Part shown: positions 47,770 through 60,279 of the stretch, piece by piece
How positions within the stretch are numbered: position 1 is the stretch's first letter
Layout of the letters: each line of letters starts with the position of its first letter
Source of the DNA: Ischnura elegans
Taxonomy: Eukaryota; Arthropoda; Insecta; Odonata; Coenagrionidae
Length of the DNA stretch: 64,000 bases
NCBI RefSeq assembly: GCF_921293095.1
Contig: NC_060249.1
Coordinates: forward strand, 80,053,907-80,117,906
Direction of reading: 5' to 3'
Translations under genes and position numbers: made by a program
Notes under the pieces: generated by a model
Seen by the model: the letters and a program-made list of their open reading frames with translations, nothing else
What the model was told of the DNA's origin: nothing
Databases searched by the model: none

Positions 47770-50700
47770 TGATGTTAAAATATGGGTGGAATTTGAGGAA
47801 TCGTGTTGTCAGTCAATAAGTGGAGACACCGCCTAAAGTCGGACTGGAAAGTGACTTAATGGAGAAACTACGAAACAGGCCGATTTCCATAAGTGAAGGC
47901 CTGATATAGGTATATTTATCCTCGCTTTGACGATCTTTGCCATGAAGGTACATCGTTTTACGCTCTCATATTTAAGACCGTGGTTTTACTTGACTTTCTC
48001 TCCTTCTTAGGAACGTGTTCAACTTCCCCAATCTTACAATTAGTAACCGCGTACCCAAAATTCAAGTACTCTTTCCTTGCAGCAAAAATTAACCTTACCC
48101 CATCGGACGTATATTAATGTTATTCTAGTATTCATGGCATGGCTAAATTCCCCTTTCGCGCCTTCAGTTAATGGTATATCTAGCACACTATTGACTCAAC
48201 CTGTCCACTTTTTATGCAACCTAATTGTTTACAAGTTATTGGGGTCTGTTTATTTTCTCGCTTTTCTTTGAAGTAGTAAATATTTCTCTATGGTGGGAGA
48301 CTCATTTAAAGTACATTAATATTCTAAGTTTTCACTACTTGATTTCTTAACTAATCAAACTTTAACTTGCGTGTTAATGAAAAATTCAATCCACACTTAT
48401 TCATTACGCACAATTTTATGGGATTCAAAATGTTTATTAGTATTGTCTTCTTGACTACGCTGAGTAAACTGACCAGTTGAGTAAACTATACGACCTTAGA
48501 ATTACAAAAACCAAAACAAAGACTATCTTATGAGTTTCTCATCCTTAAAGAGGGAAGAGGGGACTTATTAGCCTCAACCTCGGCCGAATGAAGGCATTAT
48601 TATTATTGTTATCATCCTTGATTGTTACCAATGCATAAGTGCCATACAACAGGAGCTAGATGTTAGTTCTATTAGGCTAGGCTCTCCCAGCCCTTTTCCA
48701 CAACACCATGTACTAGGTATCCGACATTAGGGCATGCAAGCACTAACCTGACCATGGCGTGACCCGTATGGCTAGAGATAGTCCTGGGTGCACGCCTTAT
48801 CTAGGCATTCCCCCGAAACGTATTCATGCACCAAGTAATGACATCCCCTCCCCCAAAATATTTTATGGCTATTGCCATGTAGTGTACTGGTCAGGAAAAT
48901 ATCCTTGGCTGGACAGTATTGCTTACCTTTTGGTTGTGCCCAACTTACTAGTTTTGCTGCCAGGAATTACAAACATTGTTACAGCATGTTGTGCCATGTC
49001 TCTGACTTCCTTCTGACCCGACGAGTATTTATTGTTTGATTGGTGTGGTCATGTTCTGGTAGGAGGGTGTACGCCAACATTCAGTTGTGGGCGCACTAGT
49101 GCGTGCCTGTCCTTAGCTTGGTATGCTATTACTTCATGTATGCTTAGAACACACACTACAGTTATGATCGATATTATCATATTTACAAGGTGAGGGCACT
49201 ATTTTGAATTGGATGGAAATAGGGCAAATCAATCATGATAAGATACTGGATATTCAGTATTGAAGTATTACTTAAAATTCAGAATATATGTCCTTAATGC
49301 ATCGAATGACTCACTGGCCTGTGAGGGCATGTGTAAACCATTGCTAGGGGCCTTGATTATGTTCACTAGATAAGCAATTTTTTTTACACAGCAAGTAGTG
49401 AATAATAGTTCATTGATGCCCATGAAAGCACACTACCTTGGATCTGGGGCTCTAAAATCTGCCAATTTCGTGTAAGCAATTTTTTTTAAATCGTTGTCAG
49501 TAGCTTTTTAACAAAAAAGCTGTTATTGATAATTAATTTTTTTGATGAAAAAATCCAGTGCTCCATTAATCTACTCTAAGAAAAGGCTAAATAAAATTTA
49601 ATTCAAATTTTAATTGCAAAGTTTATTACAAAAATTAAAAGCAAATCTTTGCCTTGACTATTATGCATGTAAACCATTACTAAAGACACGAGCCATTTGA
49701 AAGATGATGAATTTCCCTTCTTCATGGTAAAATTCTGCAAAATGAGAATTAAACTATGATAAAAAAACAAGCTGTGATGATGGGGCATGATTTTGTAACT
49801 CGTCTATCTCTGTTTGCTCCTTTATTTTGTATTTTTTTTTATGGCTTACGTTTCCCATTGAGGATAGGATTCTACGAGGTATTTTTTGTGCACAGTATCA
49901 ATCTTATGTCTGCTGTAGACCGAACAATACTATGCTATTTGAAGTATGTTCATTGGGAGATGGATGAATAATCATTTACTAATTTTCTTTCGTGCGTTTT
50001 CTTGATTATTTCATTGAAGTTCAGAGATGCATTGGGAACATGACATAAGCTACCAAAGATGTTGGATATGTTACAAAAATAATGGAAGTTTTCAAACTAT
50101 GCTTTCATGTTTTATGAGTTAATTACACAGTATTACATTGACCATCCATGGGAATGTGTTTGTCTGAAGTATAGCCAATTCCTGTTCCGTAGTCCACCCT
50201 GCATTACATTTGTAGCTCCGCAAGTTCACCTCGGAGATTTATGGTGTTCTTTAGATCAACTGATACAGCAATCTTAACAGAATGACTCCAGGGCAGAATG
50301 AATTTTATCTGTCTGAAATGGCAATAGTTAGATGAAAAACTTCCATTGAGTGGGAGAATTTTAGTTATATGTACATATGCAACTGTACAATATTTCAGGC
50401 AGTCCTTATCATTGTTTCTAAAGCATTTCCATGCTATTACTCATTTTTCGGCAATAGAATAATAAAGTTTGTTTGCCATTCAAGATCTAAAGGAAGATGA
50501 AATAAAATTGAACCTGATGATGTTGTGTTGATGCTTTTGCCATGCTATTTTACCTGCATATATTATTATTGGGCTACTTATTTCTTATTTGAAAGCATTT
50601 TTTTCTTCTTCCTAGTTTATCATTATTCATGAAGTCATGAGATCCAATTTTTTTTCCTTTTTAATTTTTGACCTGCTTCTTCAAAGGAAACGGAATACTA

Positions 50701-51390
50701 ATTTTAAAAATAGTATAAACTTGTAGCTGTTATTGTGTTTTAAACTATACAATTTAATATTCCTTAATAGCTAAGAGTGATCGCAGGAGGACTCGTTTTC
50801 AACTTACCAGCCTGGTAATCATGAAATTAAGTCATAATATTATTTCATCTGCAAGTGAACAGTTATCTGTCTTCTTAAAATTGAAATATTTCGTTACTAT
50901 TTTCATCAGTATAGGTCTATATCTCAAACTTAAGCATGTTGAATGAGTTAATGGTGCAGCCCAAGCATTGAGTTTTACTTCATCACCAAGCTATGTTCCT
51001 ACTAAAGTAAATTACTTTTCTTTGGTATCAACAAATTATTTCACTAAGTATTGACTAGTCAAAAATATGATTACGTATTTTCTAATCTAATTGTATTTCT
51101 GAAAAAACTTAATGGTCCACTAAGGTGTAATGCTTATTTTATTCAAAGTTCACCCTGTACATCTTAGGTAATTAAGTCAATTTCTGAAGTTAAACTTGTC
51201 AACAATGAAGAAAAACACATCCAAGTAAAATATAATTAAAATTTATACTCAGATTTGAATGGACTCACTTGTTGTGAGAAGATTACCTTTCAAAACATTA
51301 TTGTTATTTGAAATAAATAAAAGCTGTCTCTGTAATCTCAAACTCAAAAAAATCTCAACTCTTCAAATAGAGATTAATTAACATGTATTC
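47770..51390. other. Intergenic region between GINS1 and the aGPCR; nothing recognised
   Basis: AT-rich sequence with scattered short frames (48759-49016, 49756-49971) that match no family. The 3' UTR of the receptor presumably occupies the right edge, on the minus strand. Confidence 0.5.
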
Positions 51391-51396
51391 TAGACA

Positions 51397-52559
51397 CTAG
51401 GAGCTAGGTTTGCGAGAACTTTTACTTCTCTCGGAAGTAAAATAAATGCCCGAGTCTGTTGTCTTGCTAGATGAGCTGGTATCAACTTTAGCTGTATAAC
51501 GAATCTTGGTGTCAATATCAGTCCCTCTACCCTTAAAAATTGTGGCAGCCCTGGAAAGTCTTTCACCAACCCTCCTTTCACAGGCTACAAAAAATATGAA
51601 AAGAGAAGTTCCTTGTAAGGTAGCCAATATACTGAAGAGATATGATAAAAATGTAACAGCCCTCTCTGATAAAGATACAAGTTCTATGAACAAACCAAAG
51701 ACCCATGACATGCCAAGAAGGCAGAAAAGAAACAGAGCGGCATAAAAGCGCAGTATGGATCTGCGTCTCTGATTACCCTCATGCACCCTCATTCCCTGCA
51801 ATTTGCTACAGAACAAGGAGCGAATGAGCCATAGGAAAATGATAGTGTTGATTGTAAGGATGACTGCCACTGGGAACAAAATGCCGGCAAAGAATGACTT
51901 TCCTGTTGGATAGCATAGAGATGAGTTTGGGCGGCGGACATACAGATCAGTTCCCACTATCAGGGTGATGGCTACTGGCAATGCAGGTGCCCCCCAGCCA
52001 AGCACTGAGGCACGGAGGACCAAGTGAGTTCCCGCCTGTGTCCTAGCACTGAGTGCTGTACTTCTTGTCAACCTCATGAGCTGAAGAAAGCCAACAACTA
52101 GCATCCAAGAGAATGATGCTAGAACTGCATAGTGTAACAAAGCACCAAATATAATGCATGATTCTATGTTGTAAGGACAATTACCCTGAAAAGCAATGAT
52201 GAGGTATACTCCCATCAGAAGAGTAAGAGAGGCAGATAGATTGAGTTGCACCTTTTTACTCGCACCATGAGTCCACCTCGGGAATATGATCCCAATGCAG
52301 AATATACCTATGAGAGAAATGAATGATATCGAACATCCAATCACAGTTATGAGGTGGAGGAGGTAATCTTGAGAGAGAAATTCATCTCTCTCAGAGACCA
52401 GCATGGCAAAGTGCGTGAGGTGTGTGCAAAGGCAGGCATCCACATCTTTGGGAGCCCAATCAGGATGATCACATGAAGGAACTAGAGTGCATCCTTCCCT
52501 CGACCATTCACTCATTTCCACATCCCAAAAGTGGCAATCACGGCTCATTTCATTGGGAT
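51397..52559 (-). CDS. aGPCR exon 5: GPS, tethered agonist, seven-transmembrane domain and tail
   Basis: The acceptor TATTCACAG opens 387 codons including the stop. The GPS reads CHFWD...EGC...SC...CLCTHL with the cleavage consensus HL|T, leaving a tethered-agonist start of THFAMLV. Seven hydrophobic spans follow. Family landmarks are GWGAPALP in TM4, LLGMSWVFGLF in TM6 and LQGTSLFIFF in TM7; the extracellular cysteines that normally pair with TM3 are present (CPYNIESC, SLCYP). The cytoplasmic tail after TM7 is about 60 residues, rich in Ser/Thr/Lys, with possible phosphorylation sites. All motifs needed for self-cleavage look intact. Confidence 0.93.
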
Positions 52560-55500
52560 CTGTGAATACAAAAGAAAGAACGTTTACTGGAGTTCAGAAT
52601 GGCATTAATGCTTTAATTTTATTTATTACTTCTTTTTCGGATGTGGTTTTAAAGCTCGTTACGCATAGGCTCCAGTGGGGTATTAAGGTCCCTTTTTGGG
52701 GGATGGGAGTTGGGGCATTTTTTTCCAATCATTTTCTGTGAAGTGGTGGTGGTATGCAACACCTCTCACCAGTAATGAGTCTCAGTTCTGTTTATATTCA
52801 GATAAATGTCTCTTAGACATATAATTGATCATTTTTAACATTGTTTTTTGAGCTGATGAAATTAAAGATTTGATTGGACCTTAAAGATTGCCATCTATTT
52901 AATTTTCCCATAAATTAGTGAGGGGAGTCCCCTAATCCGCCAATAATAAACACAGCATTGCCAGAAAAGTTGAAAACTAACTCTTAAATATTTGAATTTA
53001 CTTTATTTTTTAATAAGTTTAAATAAAGTTTGAATCATAGCTGTCACATAATTGTTATGTCTATATTTCCTCCAGCAAAGTGAAATTAAGACTGATATGA
53101 TGAGGCAGATTTAGGGAGGGTTACAGGGGTCATGAATTGCCCCCTCCCCCTAAATTTTATTTAAAATAAAATAAGTGCTACATGCATCATTTTTTCACAT
53201 TAAAATAAAAAATAAAATAGTGCCTGGTGATTGGCATCTGTTGGAATGTCATTTTTCTCATAGCTTTAGTAGTGACATAGTGAAATGACATCATGAGTAA
53301 ACAGAACTTTATCACAAGGAGGTTAATTTCTATTTTAAAAATAAATTATGAACTTAACAGCTGCAAATTATATCATACACTATGTCTTGCACAACCATTA
53401 TCATAATCTATGATATAAAATCAAAAATTGTTTCATGACCTCTTTCACTAGTTAATATTTTAAGTTTGTCTTACCTCGTGAAAAAAAGATAAATGCCATC
53501 AAATTTGTTGGAGACAATGATTCCTCATGACCAAATGCATTCAAACCAATAATTTTACTGGCAACTGGTTTTCCCTCTGTCCTGTTAGCACTTATGAAAA
53601 GAGTTTCATCTTTGAAGGTAGAGTATGTGATGCCAACCTTCTCAGGAGCTTGAATTAATACGGCTCCAACATCAGGAGTATAGTCCTGAAAAGTTTCTAT
53701 GTTATCATTTTCAGATATCGGAACTATTTCATAGCCAGCAGACATAAAACCTTTGACTTGAGTGCCTGGAGAGACCGCTGCAGCAGAGAAGTGTGTTGTG
53801 ATAACAGGGGTTGCTATCGGAGTTGATGCTTTTTCAAGCAATTTGTCAATGGAAGTCAGCAACGTGTCTGGCACACCTGGTACAATTTCTTCAGTTTTTG
53901 TTTCCATCTTATTTTCTGCCTCAATAAATGCATTAACAATATTGGCTACTGAAGTTAAGTTGGGTTTAGGAGCTTCAGAGTCAGGCTTTGAAATCTCTTC
54001 CGCTAGATTTTTCAAAGCTCTCTTCAAGTGGTAGGTCTGTAGGAAAGAAAAATATAAAAATTCTTGTAGAGTCAAATTTTTGTTCTTCCAGTTCACCAAT
54101 CAATGTTTAGTAAACTTGAGAAAAATATTGTCATGACTGAGGAAAACTGAAACAAAATTTAACTGTAGTGGCCACTTTACAAACTACCATGCATTTTGAT
54201 TTAATTCATGATAAAAGGATGTCAATTATCATGAACTTTTCTCTCCTCAAGAAAGATAGAAAATAAACGTATAAATCCTTAATTAAGGCATAGTAAAAGC
54301 TGTGACTCCCACCAAACCAATGTTTAAAAAGTGACATTTTTTTCTTGATTTTCAAGCACGACTTCTAATTCTTCATTAAAACTTATCGTGCGTGGTCTCC
54401 AAGGTGACTTAAAACTTTGTGGGTAATTTTGCTGGGTGGGTATATTCATTGCTAGGCTTCGCAAAGTTATGACTCAAATATCCTTTCCCAGGGAAAAATT
54501 ATTATCAATCACCACGGTTACATTCTACAAACAGCTCAGCTGAAAATTAAATTTTACGAGAGTAAACTAGTCATTTACATATGCACTTATACTGGTATTG
54601 AATTTCATTGTAGCCAACGGAAATTAACAATTACAGCAATAAAGTATACTTTCAAGGATATCCCCACTAGTAAAGTGGCTAACAGGCACAGAGTTTATAC
54701 ATTAATAGAAATATTACGAAATGGGAAAAATCTGATGACAATCACCAGCAAAGTACTAATAATTATGATAGTCTTTTTCACTTAATGTAGTTCATTTTTA
54801 GAACAAAACTTAGCCTATTCAAAATATCAACCAGAGACTGAGTCCAAAAATCGTCAAACTAAGATGGCAGAACTTTGACCACACCAAAAACTCTGAAACA
54901 GCGCCTCCAGATATTTACAACCTCGTTGCATGTGAAGGAATGAACTCGTAACTTTCAAAACACTGGGACAACATCCATTTTCCAATGGAAGATTTATTAT
55001 TCACTTAAAACCATTCAAGGTCCTCGTCACCCAATTTTTAAATTATTGGAATCCATTATTCAAACTGAATAGCTTAATTATATTATTTGGAAATCCAATT
55101 GCAGCTCTAATTTGCGTATTGTTAAATAAATGATGCCAGTACATATAGGTATGTAACTGTAAAATTACCCTAAATCAGGAAATCAAATAGTGAACACATT
55201 ATACATGAATAATTAGTATGCTAGAACTTACCTCAATAACTGTCATGTTTGCCACATTTTCTATGGAATCCAAAATTTCCTTAAAAACATCATTTTCAGT
55301 CTCATTTTTTGTGAGATTTTGAAGTTTTTGAGTTCTGGTCGATGGCTGCTCACATGGGTTCGGTCTCTTGGGGCTCTCACCCCATCGAACTCCAGAGATG
55401 AAGTCTCCAATGCACTCACGAACAGGAAAGGGAGCATGGGAGTTATCTATGCATGGATTAATGGGAGTTGCTCTGTGATTGTACTTGATAGTGGGCCAAA

Positions 55501-58500
55501 TGAAACCCTCATCAACATTCTCAAGACAGACATGATTACTTCTTATTTCTGGAAATGGTAGTTTAATGGCAAGGGCTAGCTTTGATGAAAAATCTCTTAT
55601 TGAGTTTATAAAATCTGAATGCTTCTTCTCCATTATTTGTGTGATGCGGATTGTAAAATCTCCATTTATATCACCAACATGAATATTGCTGAAGTTGAAT
55701 TCTGCAGAATTCTCTTCAAAGAATTTTTGTATATCTCTCATTTTGGAACTAAATCCATTCCCAGCAAATATTATCGAAGCACTGTTTGGTTTGCTCAGAA
55801 AATTTTCATTTGAAATCAAACCAAGGTCCAAGGTATCCCTGCACTGCAAATACCCCTCCCCATCAGATTTTATCCTAAAGAATGTAAGTTTCTGAGTGAA
55901 ACGATAAGTTATAGTTGTAATCCACTTCACTTTTGGTACATGGCTGGAATCCAGATGTGTTGAGGCATTCAAATTATGGCTACGCCAAGACAATGAGCAA
56001 TTAATATCTCCGTCTGCTTGTGGAATTTTTGATCCAAATCTTGCTCCAAAAACTGTCAATATTGCGCCATCATTGCTTTTCAAGGGTAGCAGTCTCAAAA
56101 GTGATGCACTGCTTTGTACTGAAAAATTATAATTACACTTAAGTAATATAATTTCTAATAGATCTTCTCACCATCATGCAAATCCATATTGTTCAAAATG
56201 TATGCAGAACTTTTTTTAATTCAATGTTTACCTTCAAATTCATTTCTCACTACTGTGAAAAAAGTGTCCAAGGATGAGACGGCTATGCATAGACAGCCGT
56301 AATATAAATTATAATCAAAATACTTGATGCAACTGCTGCTGGACCATCCACCCATGCTGCTTATCTCCCAGGAGACACATTGCAGAGGGTACTTGTTACC
56401 TAGTGAAATTAATGTTAAATGTGAATTACTTCTTAGAAATAAGCAGTAACATAGATACCTTTCTCAAATACATTCTTTATGATTTTCATATAGCTTGTAG
56501 AAAAATATTCTATTTTCATAAAAGGTGGCACTTAAGAAACCACCTGCCACCTGCACCTGTCACCAGAAACCAATCAATACATCATTCTCTTTCATGCCGA
56601 TTATGTAGTTGACTTTGGTATTTGTTTTCAATGAGATCCTATTAGTGATTATGTATGTATATATACTTACTTTTTTTTAAACGGATTAAGATTGGTATGG
56701 GCTGCGGCTCTTTTAATTCTCCTCCTGCATTTTTAAAAAGTTTCACCCCAAATACAGGTCCCTCAATCTTCATCCCTGGATATTCAGCTGCACTAAAAAG
56801 GGAGTCATCTTCAAAGAGAGTAGATATCATACTGTAATCCTCAGTTTGGTTCATGAGGTAGGCAAGTAAGGAGGGTTTTTCGGCCACAACTCGACTAGTC
56901 GTATTACGAAAAAATGTCTTCAACTTGCTTTCCGAGTCTTCTAATTTGTCAGCAAAATAAGCAAAGCCCTGGATGCCTGTACCTGCCTCCGATGCAAAAG
57001 CAGAGAAATATTTGCCAGTCACAGGTACTGGTAAAGGAGATGCAGCCTTGATAATGAGATGAAGCATAGACTGCAATATTATTTTAGATGACCCATACGA
57101 ATTATCGGCCATCTTGATAACTGATTTATTTGTCTTAAGAATTGCATCCATCACTTTCACTACAGTTGAGACATTTGGAGTTGCAATATCTTGTGATGAT
57201 AATATTACTTTTTCTGAGCAATTCTTTAAGGTTTCGGCAGCAAAATAGACCTGTAGAAAAAGGAAATAATATTATAATGTCAATGTTTATCACTGCAACT
57301 AATATCTTTAGGAAAGATTCTTGTGGATGAATAAAGAATTAACTACCCTTGAATGGAGATTGTAATTTCATACTTCATTTAAAAAAGTAATATTAGCTAA
57401 TATTACATATTGTTTGATTCTAAATTAATGAATTACCAAGAAGATAATGTTAAAAAATTGGCTTACATATGAGCATGATGGAGGAACACATTACACTCCT
57501 TCGAGAAGTTTCACATGTTCTCCTGTTGCATGCCGTACAAACATAACACCAAGCCTTCAAGTTACATCTTCATCATTGCATATCTTATTCACAGGCTTGC
57601 TTAAAGTTATTACATAATTTTATGAACACTGAAGGGAGGGATTTTCTGAGAAAAAATAAACTCTTAAACTCCTGCAGAGGACTGCAGCAAGTATGACACC
57701 CAGGCACACTCTGCCAGAGTATGTATGGCAGATAAAGATAGAGACAAAGCAAAAGGTGCCTCATTAACTTAGACATTGTACATACATGGTAAGCATGATG
57801 AAAATTTAGATGAAAAATAAAGATCAGAGAGGTGAAGGGACTTAAGGGAAACTATGCAATCAAAGGAAATCTGCTCTGGAATTGTTCAAAAGCATACGTA
57901 CTTCAACTGGGGAAAGAGGTGTATCACCTGCAATCTCTCCATACAGTTTTTGGAGCAAATCACCTTTAGTCAATTTCTTCGTGAGATTTAAAATTCTCGA
58001 GCTTCTCACTGCATTATCAAGACATACATTGGGGCGTTTAGGTAACACATCCCAGGATACACCCTGGAAGAAGTTTCCTTCACAAGCCCTAAATGGATGA
58101 GGATTGTCATTGACATCCAAGCATGGATTTTCAGGGAGTGTCCTTGTACCTGCTGGGGTCAAAGGCCAAGTGAAGTTACCCTCTTCCACTGGAAAGCAAT
58201 AGCGAGTGCTCCTAATGTATACCATCTGCAGTTTTTCTTCCTCTACTATAAACCTTGTTGCCTCATTCACATCAGTATAGAGCTTTTGCTGATCAAATAG
58301 TCCCGATTCACTTAAATAAGACACTCTCAACACAGCCTCTGGTTCAGGAAAGCGTTTCAAATGTAGAAGTCTCCCCTCCTGCTTTGAAAATGTAATCTTG
58401 GCATATAGCTTGTTCACATGCCTCAATACCTCATAGTTTTCTGAATCATTACGATGTTGGCTGCCTTTCAATTTGACAATCAAAGTTTCTCTGTTCCTAA

Positions 58501-58863
58501 ATCGAAGCAAGATGGTATTGGATGGTAATACTACTCCTAAAGTGTCTTGACAAGTCAGGTTGCCCTCAACATCATAGGATATATTAAAAATTGTTTTGGT
58601 CTGGAGTATAAAAGAACTCCCAAGTCCCATCTCCTTTGTTGCCCTCCATTCTTCACTCTTGGGTAAGCTCTTAATGGAGACTGAAGATAACCTTTCATCG
58701 CTATCTTCCAAAAGGTGACCTCCCTTGACTGTACAAATGACTGCATCACTGAGATTACCGCTTATTCCAAGGGTATCTACATTGAAGAAGTCAAGTAATG
58801 CACCTACATCATTGCTTGAATGTCGTAGGACAAGCCTTGGCTTTCGGAGAGTTGAAAAGGAAC
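51397..58863 (-). CDS. Adhesion G-protein-coupled receptor with duplicated HRM-GAIN ectodomain, 5' incomplete
   Basis: This is a class B2 (adhesion) GPCR, a cell-surface receptor that self-cleaves at its GPS and is activated by a tethered peptide. Exons on the minus strand are 58863-57902, 57250-56671, 56118-55232, 54036-53475 and 52559-51397 (962, 580, 887, 562 and 1163 nt). All borders are GT-AG and the frame stays open throughout, giving about 1384 aa. The first exon seen begins at a splice acceptor in phase 1, so at least one upstream exon (signal peptide) is missing; none was found up to 64000. Exons 1+2 and 3+4 are paralogous copies of one module, each entering in phase 1, joined in phase 0 and leaving in phase 1. 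Only the last exon has a GPS and 7TM. It may belong to the arthropod CG11318/CG15556-like group, but that placement is inference. Confidence 0.88.
53475..54036 (-). CDS. aGPCR ectodomain exon 4 (module 2: GAIN domain preceding the GPS)
   Basis: The acceptor CCTACAG precedes ACC TAC CAC, and the exon ends CGA G|GTAAGA in phase 1 after 187 codons. It opens TYHLKRALKNLAEE and carries several N-x-S/T sites. Its beta-rich end (LMAFIFFSR) runs directly into the GPS in the next exon (DPNEMSRDCHFWD), as expected for GAIN subdomain B. The splice yields an in-frame Asp codon. Confidence 0.83.
55232..56118 (-). CDS. aGPCR ectodomain exon 3 (module 2: Ig-like region + HRM-like domain)
   Basis: The acceptor is TTTTTCAG and the donor GAG|GTAAGT; the exon supplies 2 nt plus 295 codons. 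Its start (SLLRLLPLKSNDGAIL) matches the start of exon 1 (STLRKPRLVLRHSSNDVGAL). Two cysteines with an intervening tryptophan and GEGYLQCRD give an Ig-like pattern. An HRM-like block follows at residues about 194-256: VCLENVDEGFIWP, NPC, VRECIGDF, GVRWGESPKRPNPC. The block SPKRPNPC corresponds to LPKRPNVC in module 1. A final helical segment ends NMTVIE before the donor. Confidence 0.82.
56671..57250 (-). CDS. aGPCR ectodomain exon 2 (module 1: GAIN-like region without GPS)
   Basis: The acceptor CTACAG precedes GTC TAT TTT, and the exon ends A|GTAAGT in phase 1 after 193 codons. It opens VYFAAETLKN and continues with a helical stretch and then beta-rich sequence (VTGKYFSAF, IEGPVFGVKLF), as in the GAIN domain that precedes a GPS. 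No GPS cysteines or HL|T cleavage site follow before the donor, so this copy cannot self-cleave unless it is spliced to the receptor exon. It aligns in layout with 53475-54036, which opens TYHLKRALKN. Confidence 0.78.
57902..58863 (-). CDS. aGPCR ectodomain exon 1 (module 1: Ig-like region + HRM-like domain)
   Basis: The acceptor is TTCTTTTCTTCTTTTAG and the donor GAA|GTACGT. The exon supplies 2 nt plus 320 codons. Residues about 10-100 have a C...W...C pattern ending in EGNLTCQDTL, which looks like the F strand of an Ig-like fold. Residues about 220-282 match the hormone-receptor (HRM) pattern: a cysteine, FTWPLTPAGT, NPC, FRACEG, GVSW and a closing PNVC. The last 35 residues are helical and probably start GAIN subdomain A. 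The long middle part (about 100-215) is not assigned. Its partner exon 55232-56118 has the same order of motifs. Confidence 0.82.
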
Positions 58864-59129
58864 CTAAAAGAAGAAAAGAATAAGTCAACTGAGAAAATAT
58901 TCCCAACTGCAGGATTTAAATAATTGGTGATTAACTGCATTTATATGTGAAATGAATGACCATATTGGTATTTTAGAAAAATGATGAAATGTGGAAGCAA
59001 GCATTATCAGGAACAAATTAAATTTTTGTATCCTAAATTTAAAAAATGTAGTTACTTAAAGGATACATGTTTTAACAATTATAGCATATCTACCACAACA
59101 TATACCTTACAGTTATTAATTTCCATTGG

Positions 59130-59430
59130 TATTTGGAGGACATAGTTAGCTTGGATCATTTATGCCATAAGGAAAAGTTAGGGAATTATTATAAAAGGAA
59201 TGAGAAAGATAGGGTGGGGAGAATCCCAGTGTCGGCATTAGCCTGCCCATTGCGAATATACGCCATGGGGATCACAGCTTAACGTCTTATCTGTCAATTG
59301 GTGAATTTCACTTGAAGGGCTCTCCACACAGCACTCAGGGAGCGATTGGGCAGCCTCTGAAAATCTCTGCCACCAATGAGACATGAGCACGTGCTCCAAG
59401 GGTGGGAAGTCGACTTCCTTTTGGTTGCAA
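59130..59430 (-). repeat. tRNA-derived SINE (type 3), decayed head
   Basis: It shares with 45640-45935 the blocks TATTTGGAGGACA, GGGGATCACAGCTTAACGTC and CTCCACACAGCACTCAGGGA. The tRNA-like head near 59400 is degraded. Confidence 0.68.
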
Positions 59431-59569
59431 AAGAAAACTTGCTTTTGAACTACGAATAATTGAAGTGAGTGGGTTCTTAGCTCAAAAAACGTACTCTTTA
59501 ATGCTAGCTGTGGCAGCGGATGAAGACTCAGGGTGGGCCTTTAGAGGGTACAACATATGAGGACCAGGA

Positions 59570-59840
59570 ACCTGGTTACCGACATAAGGCCCGGCGCAGA
59601 ATCCCCGGTGACAAAAACCCCGCCGACCTAAGGCCCGACGACAAAACCCCCTGAGGACATAAGGCTCGGTGACAAAACCCCCTGAAGACATAAGGCCCGG
59701 CGATAAAATTGCCACGGGGATTTTGTCTCGGGCGTTTTGTCGCCACGGGGTTTTTGTCCTGGGCGTTTTGTCTCTGGCCTTTTGTTGCCGTGGATTTTAG
59801 GAGCGGGCCTTTTGACTGCGACCCCTAGGAACCAAGTACC
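59570..59840. repeat. GC-rich minisatellite with inverted halves
   Basis: The left half repeats a ~31-bp unit (ACAAAACCCCCTGAGGACAT plus AAGGCCCGGCG) about four times. The right half repeats related units in the opposite sense (GCCACGGGGTTTTTGTCCTG, GGCGTTTTGTC). The outer edges carry GGAACCTGGTTACC and GGTACTTGGTTCC (reverse complement), so the whole may be a small inverted-repeat transposon. Confidence 0.65.
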
Positions 59841-60279
59841 AAAACTTATTCGCCCAGTCATCCTTGGGATGTGTATGGAGAGGATGGAGACAAAGGAACT
59901 GAGGTAATGTGAGCGCGAACTCTTTCAGGGTAAGGATTGGGATGAGAGAATCCCTCACCGTCATTCGGGCGATGAAGGCTACCATTAGGGAAACTAATTT
60001 GATGTATCGATGGAAGGGGAAGATTTTTCTATGGCAATGAAGTGTATTGGTATACTTAAATTGACAATAATACTTATAAAAAAAAGGAAAATTATGGTTT
60101 GAGTACTAGAGGTGGGAGCTGCTGACACCAAAAACTAGTCCATACTCTGTAGGCCTGCAGCAGTGGCAAACTGAAGGGGGAGCATCCATTATTTCCAGGA
60201 AAATAGTTACTCAGTGCTTTAATTCATACTGGATACTTCATCTTTAGACTCACAGGTAGGAATTAAGGCTAGAGACGGT

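Noticed and set aside
58861-58906. Apparent signal peptide (SQLTYSFLLLGSFS) at the start of aGPCR exon 1
   Set aside because: The would-be start codon is TTG, and the hydrophobic stretch is the translation of a splice-acceptor pyrimidine tract ending TTTTAG. A true upstream exon is more likely.
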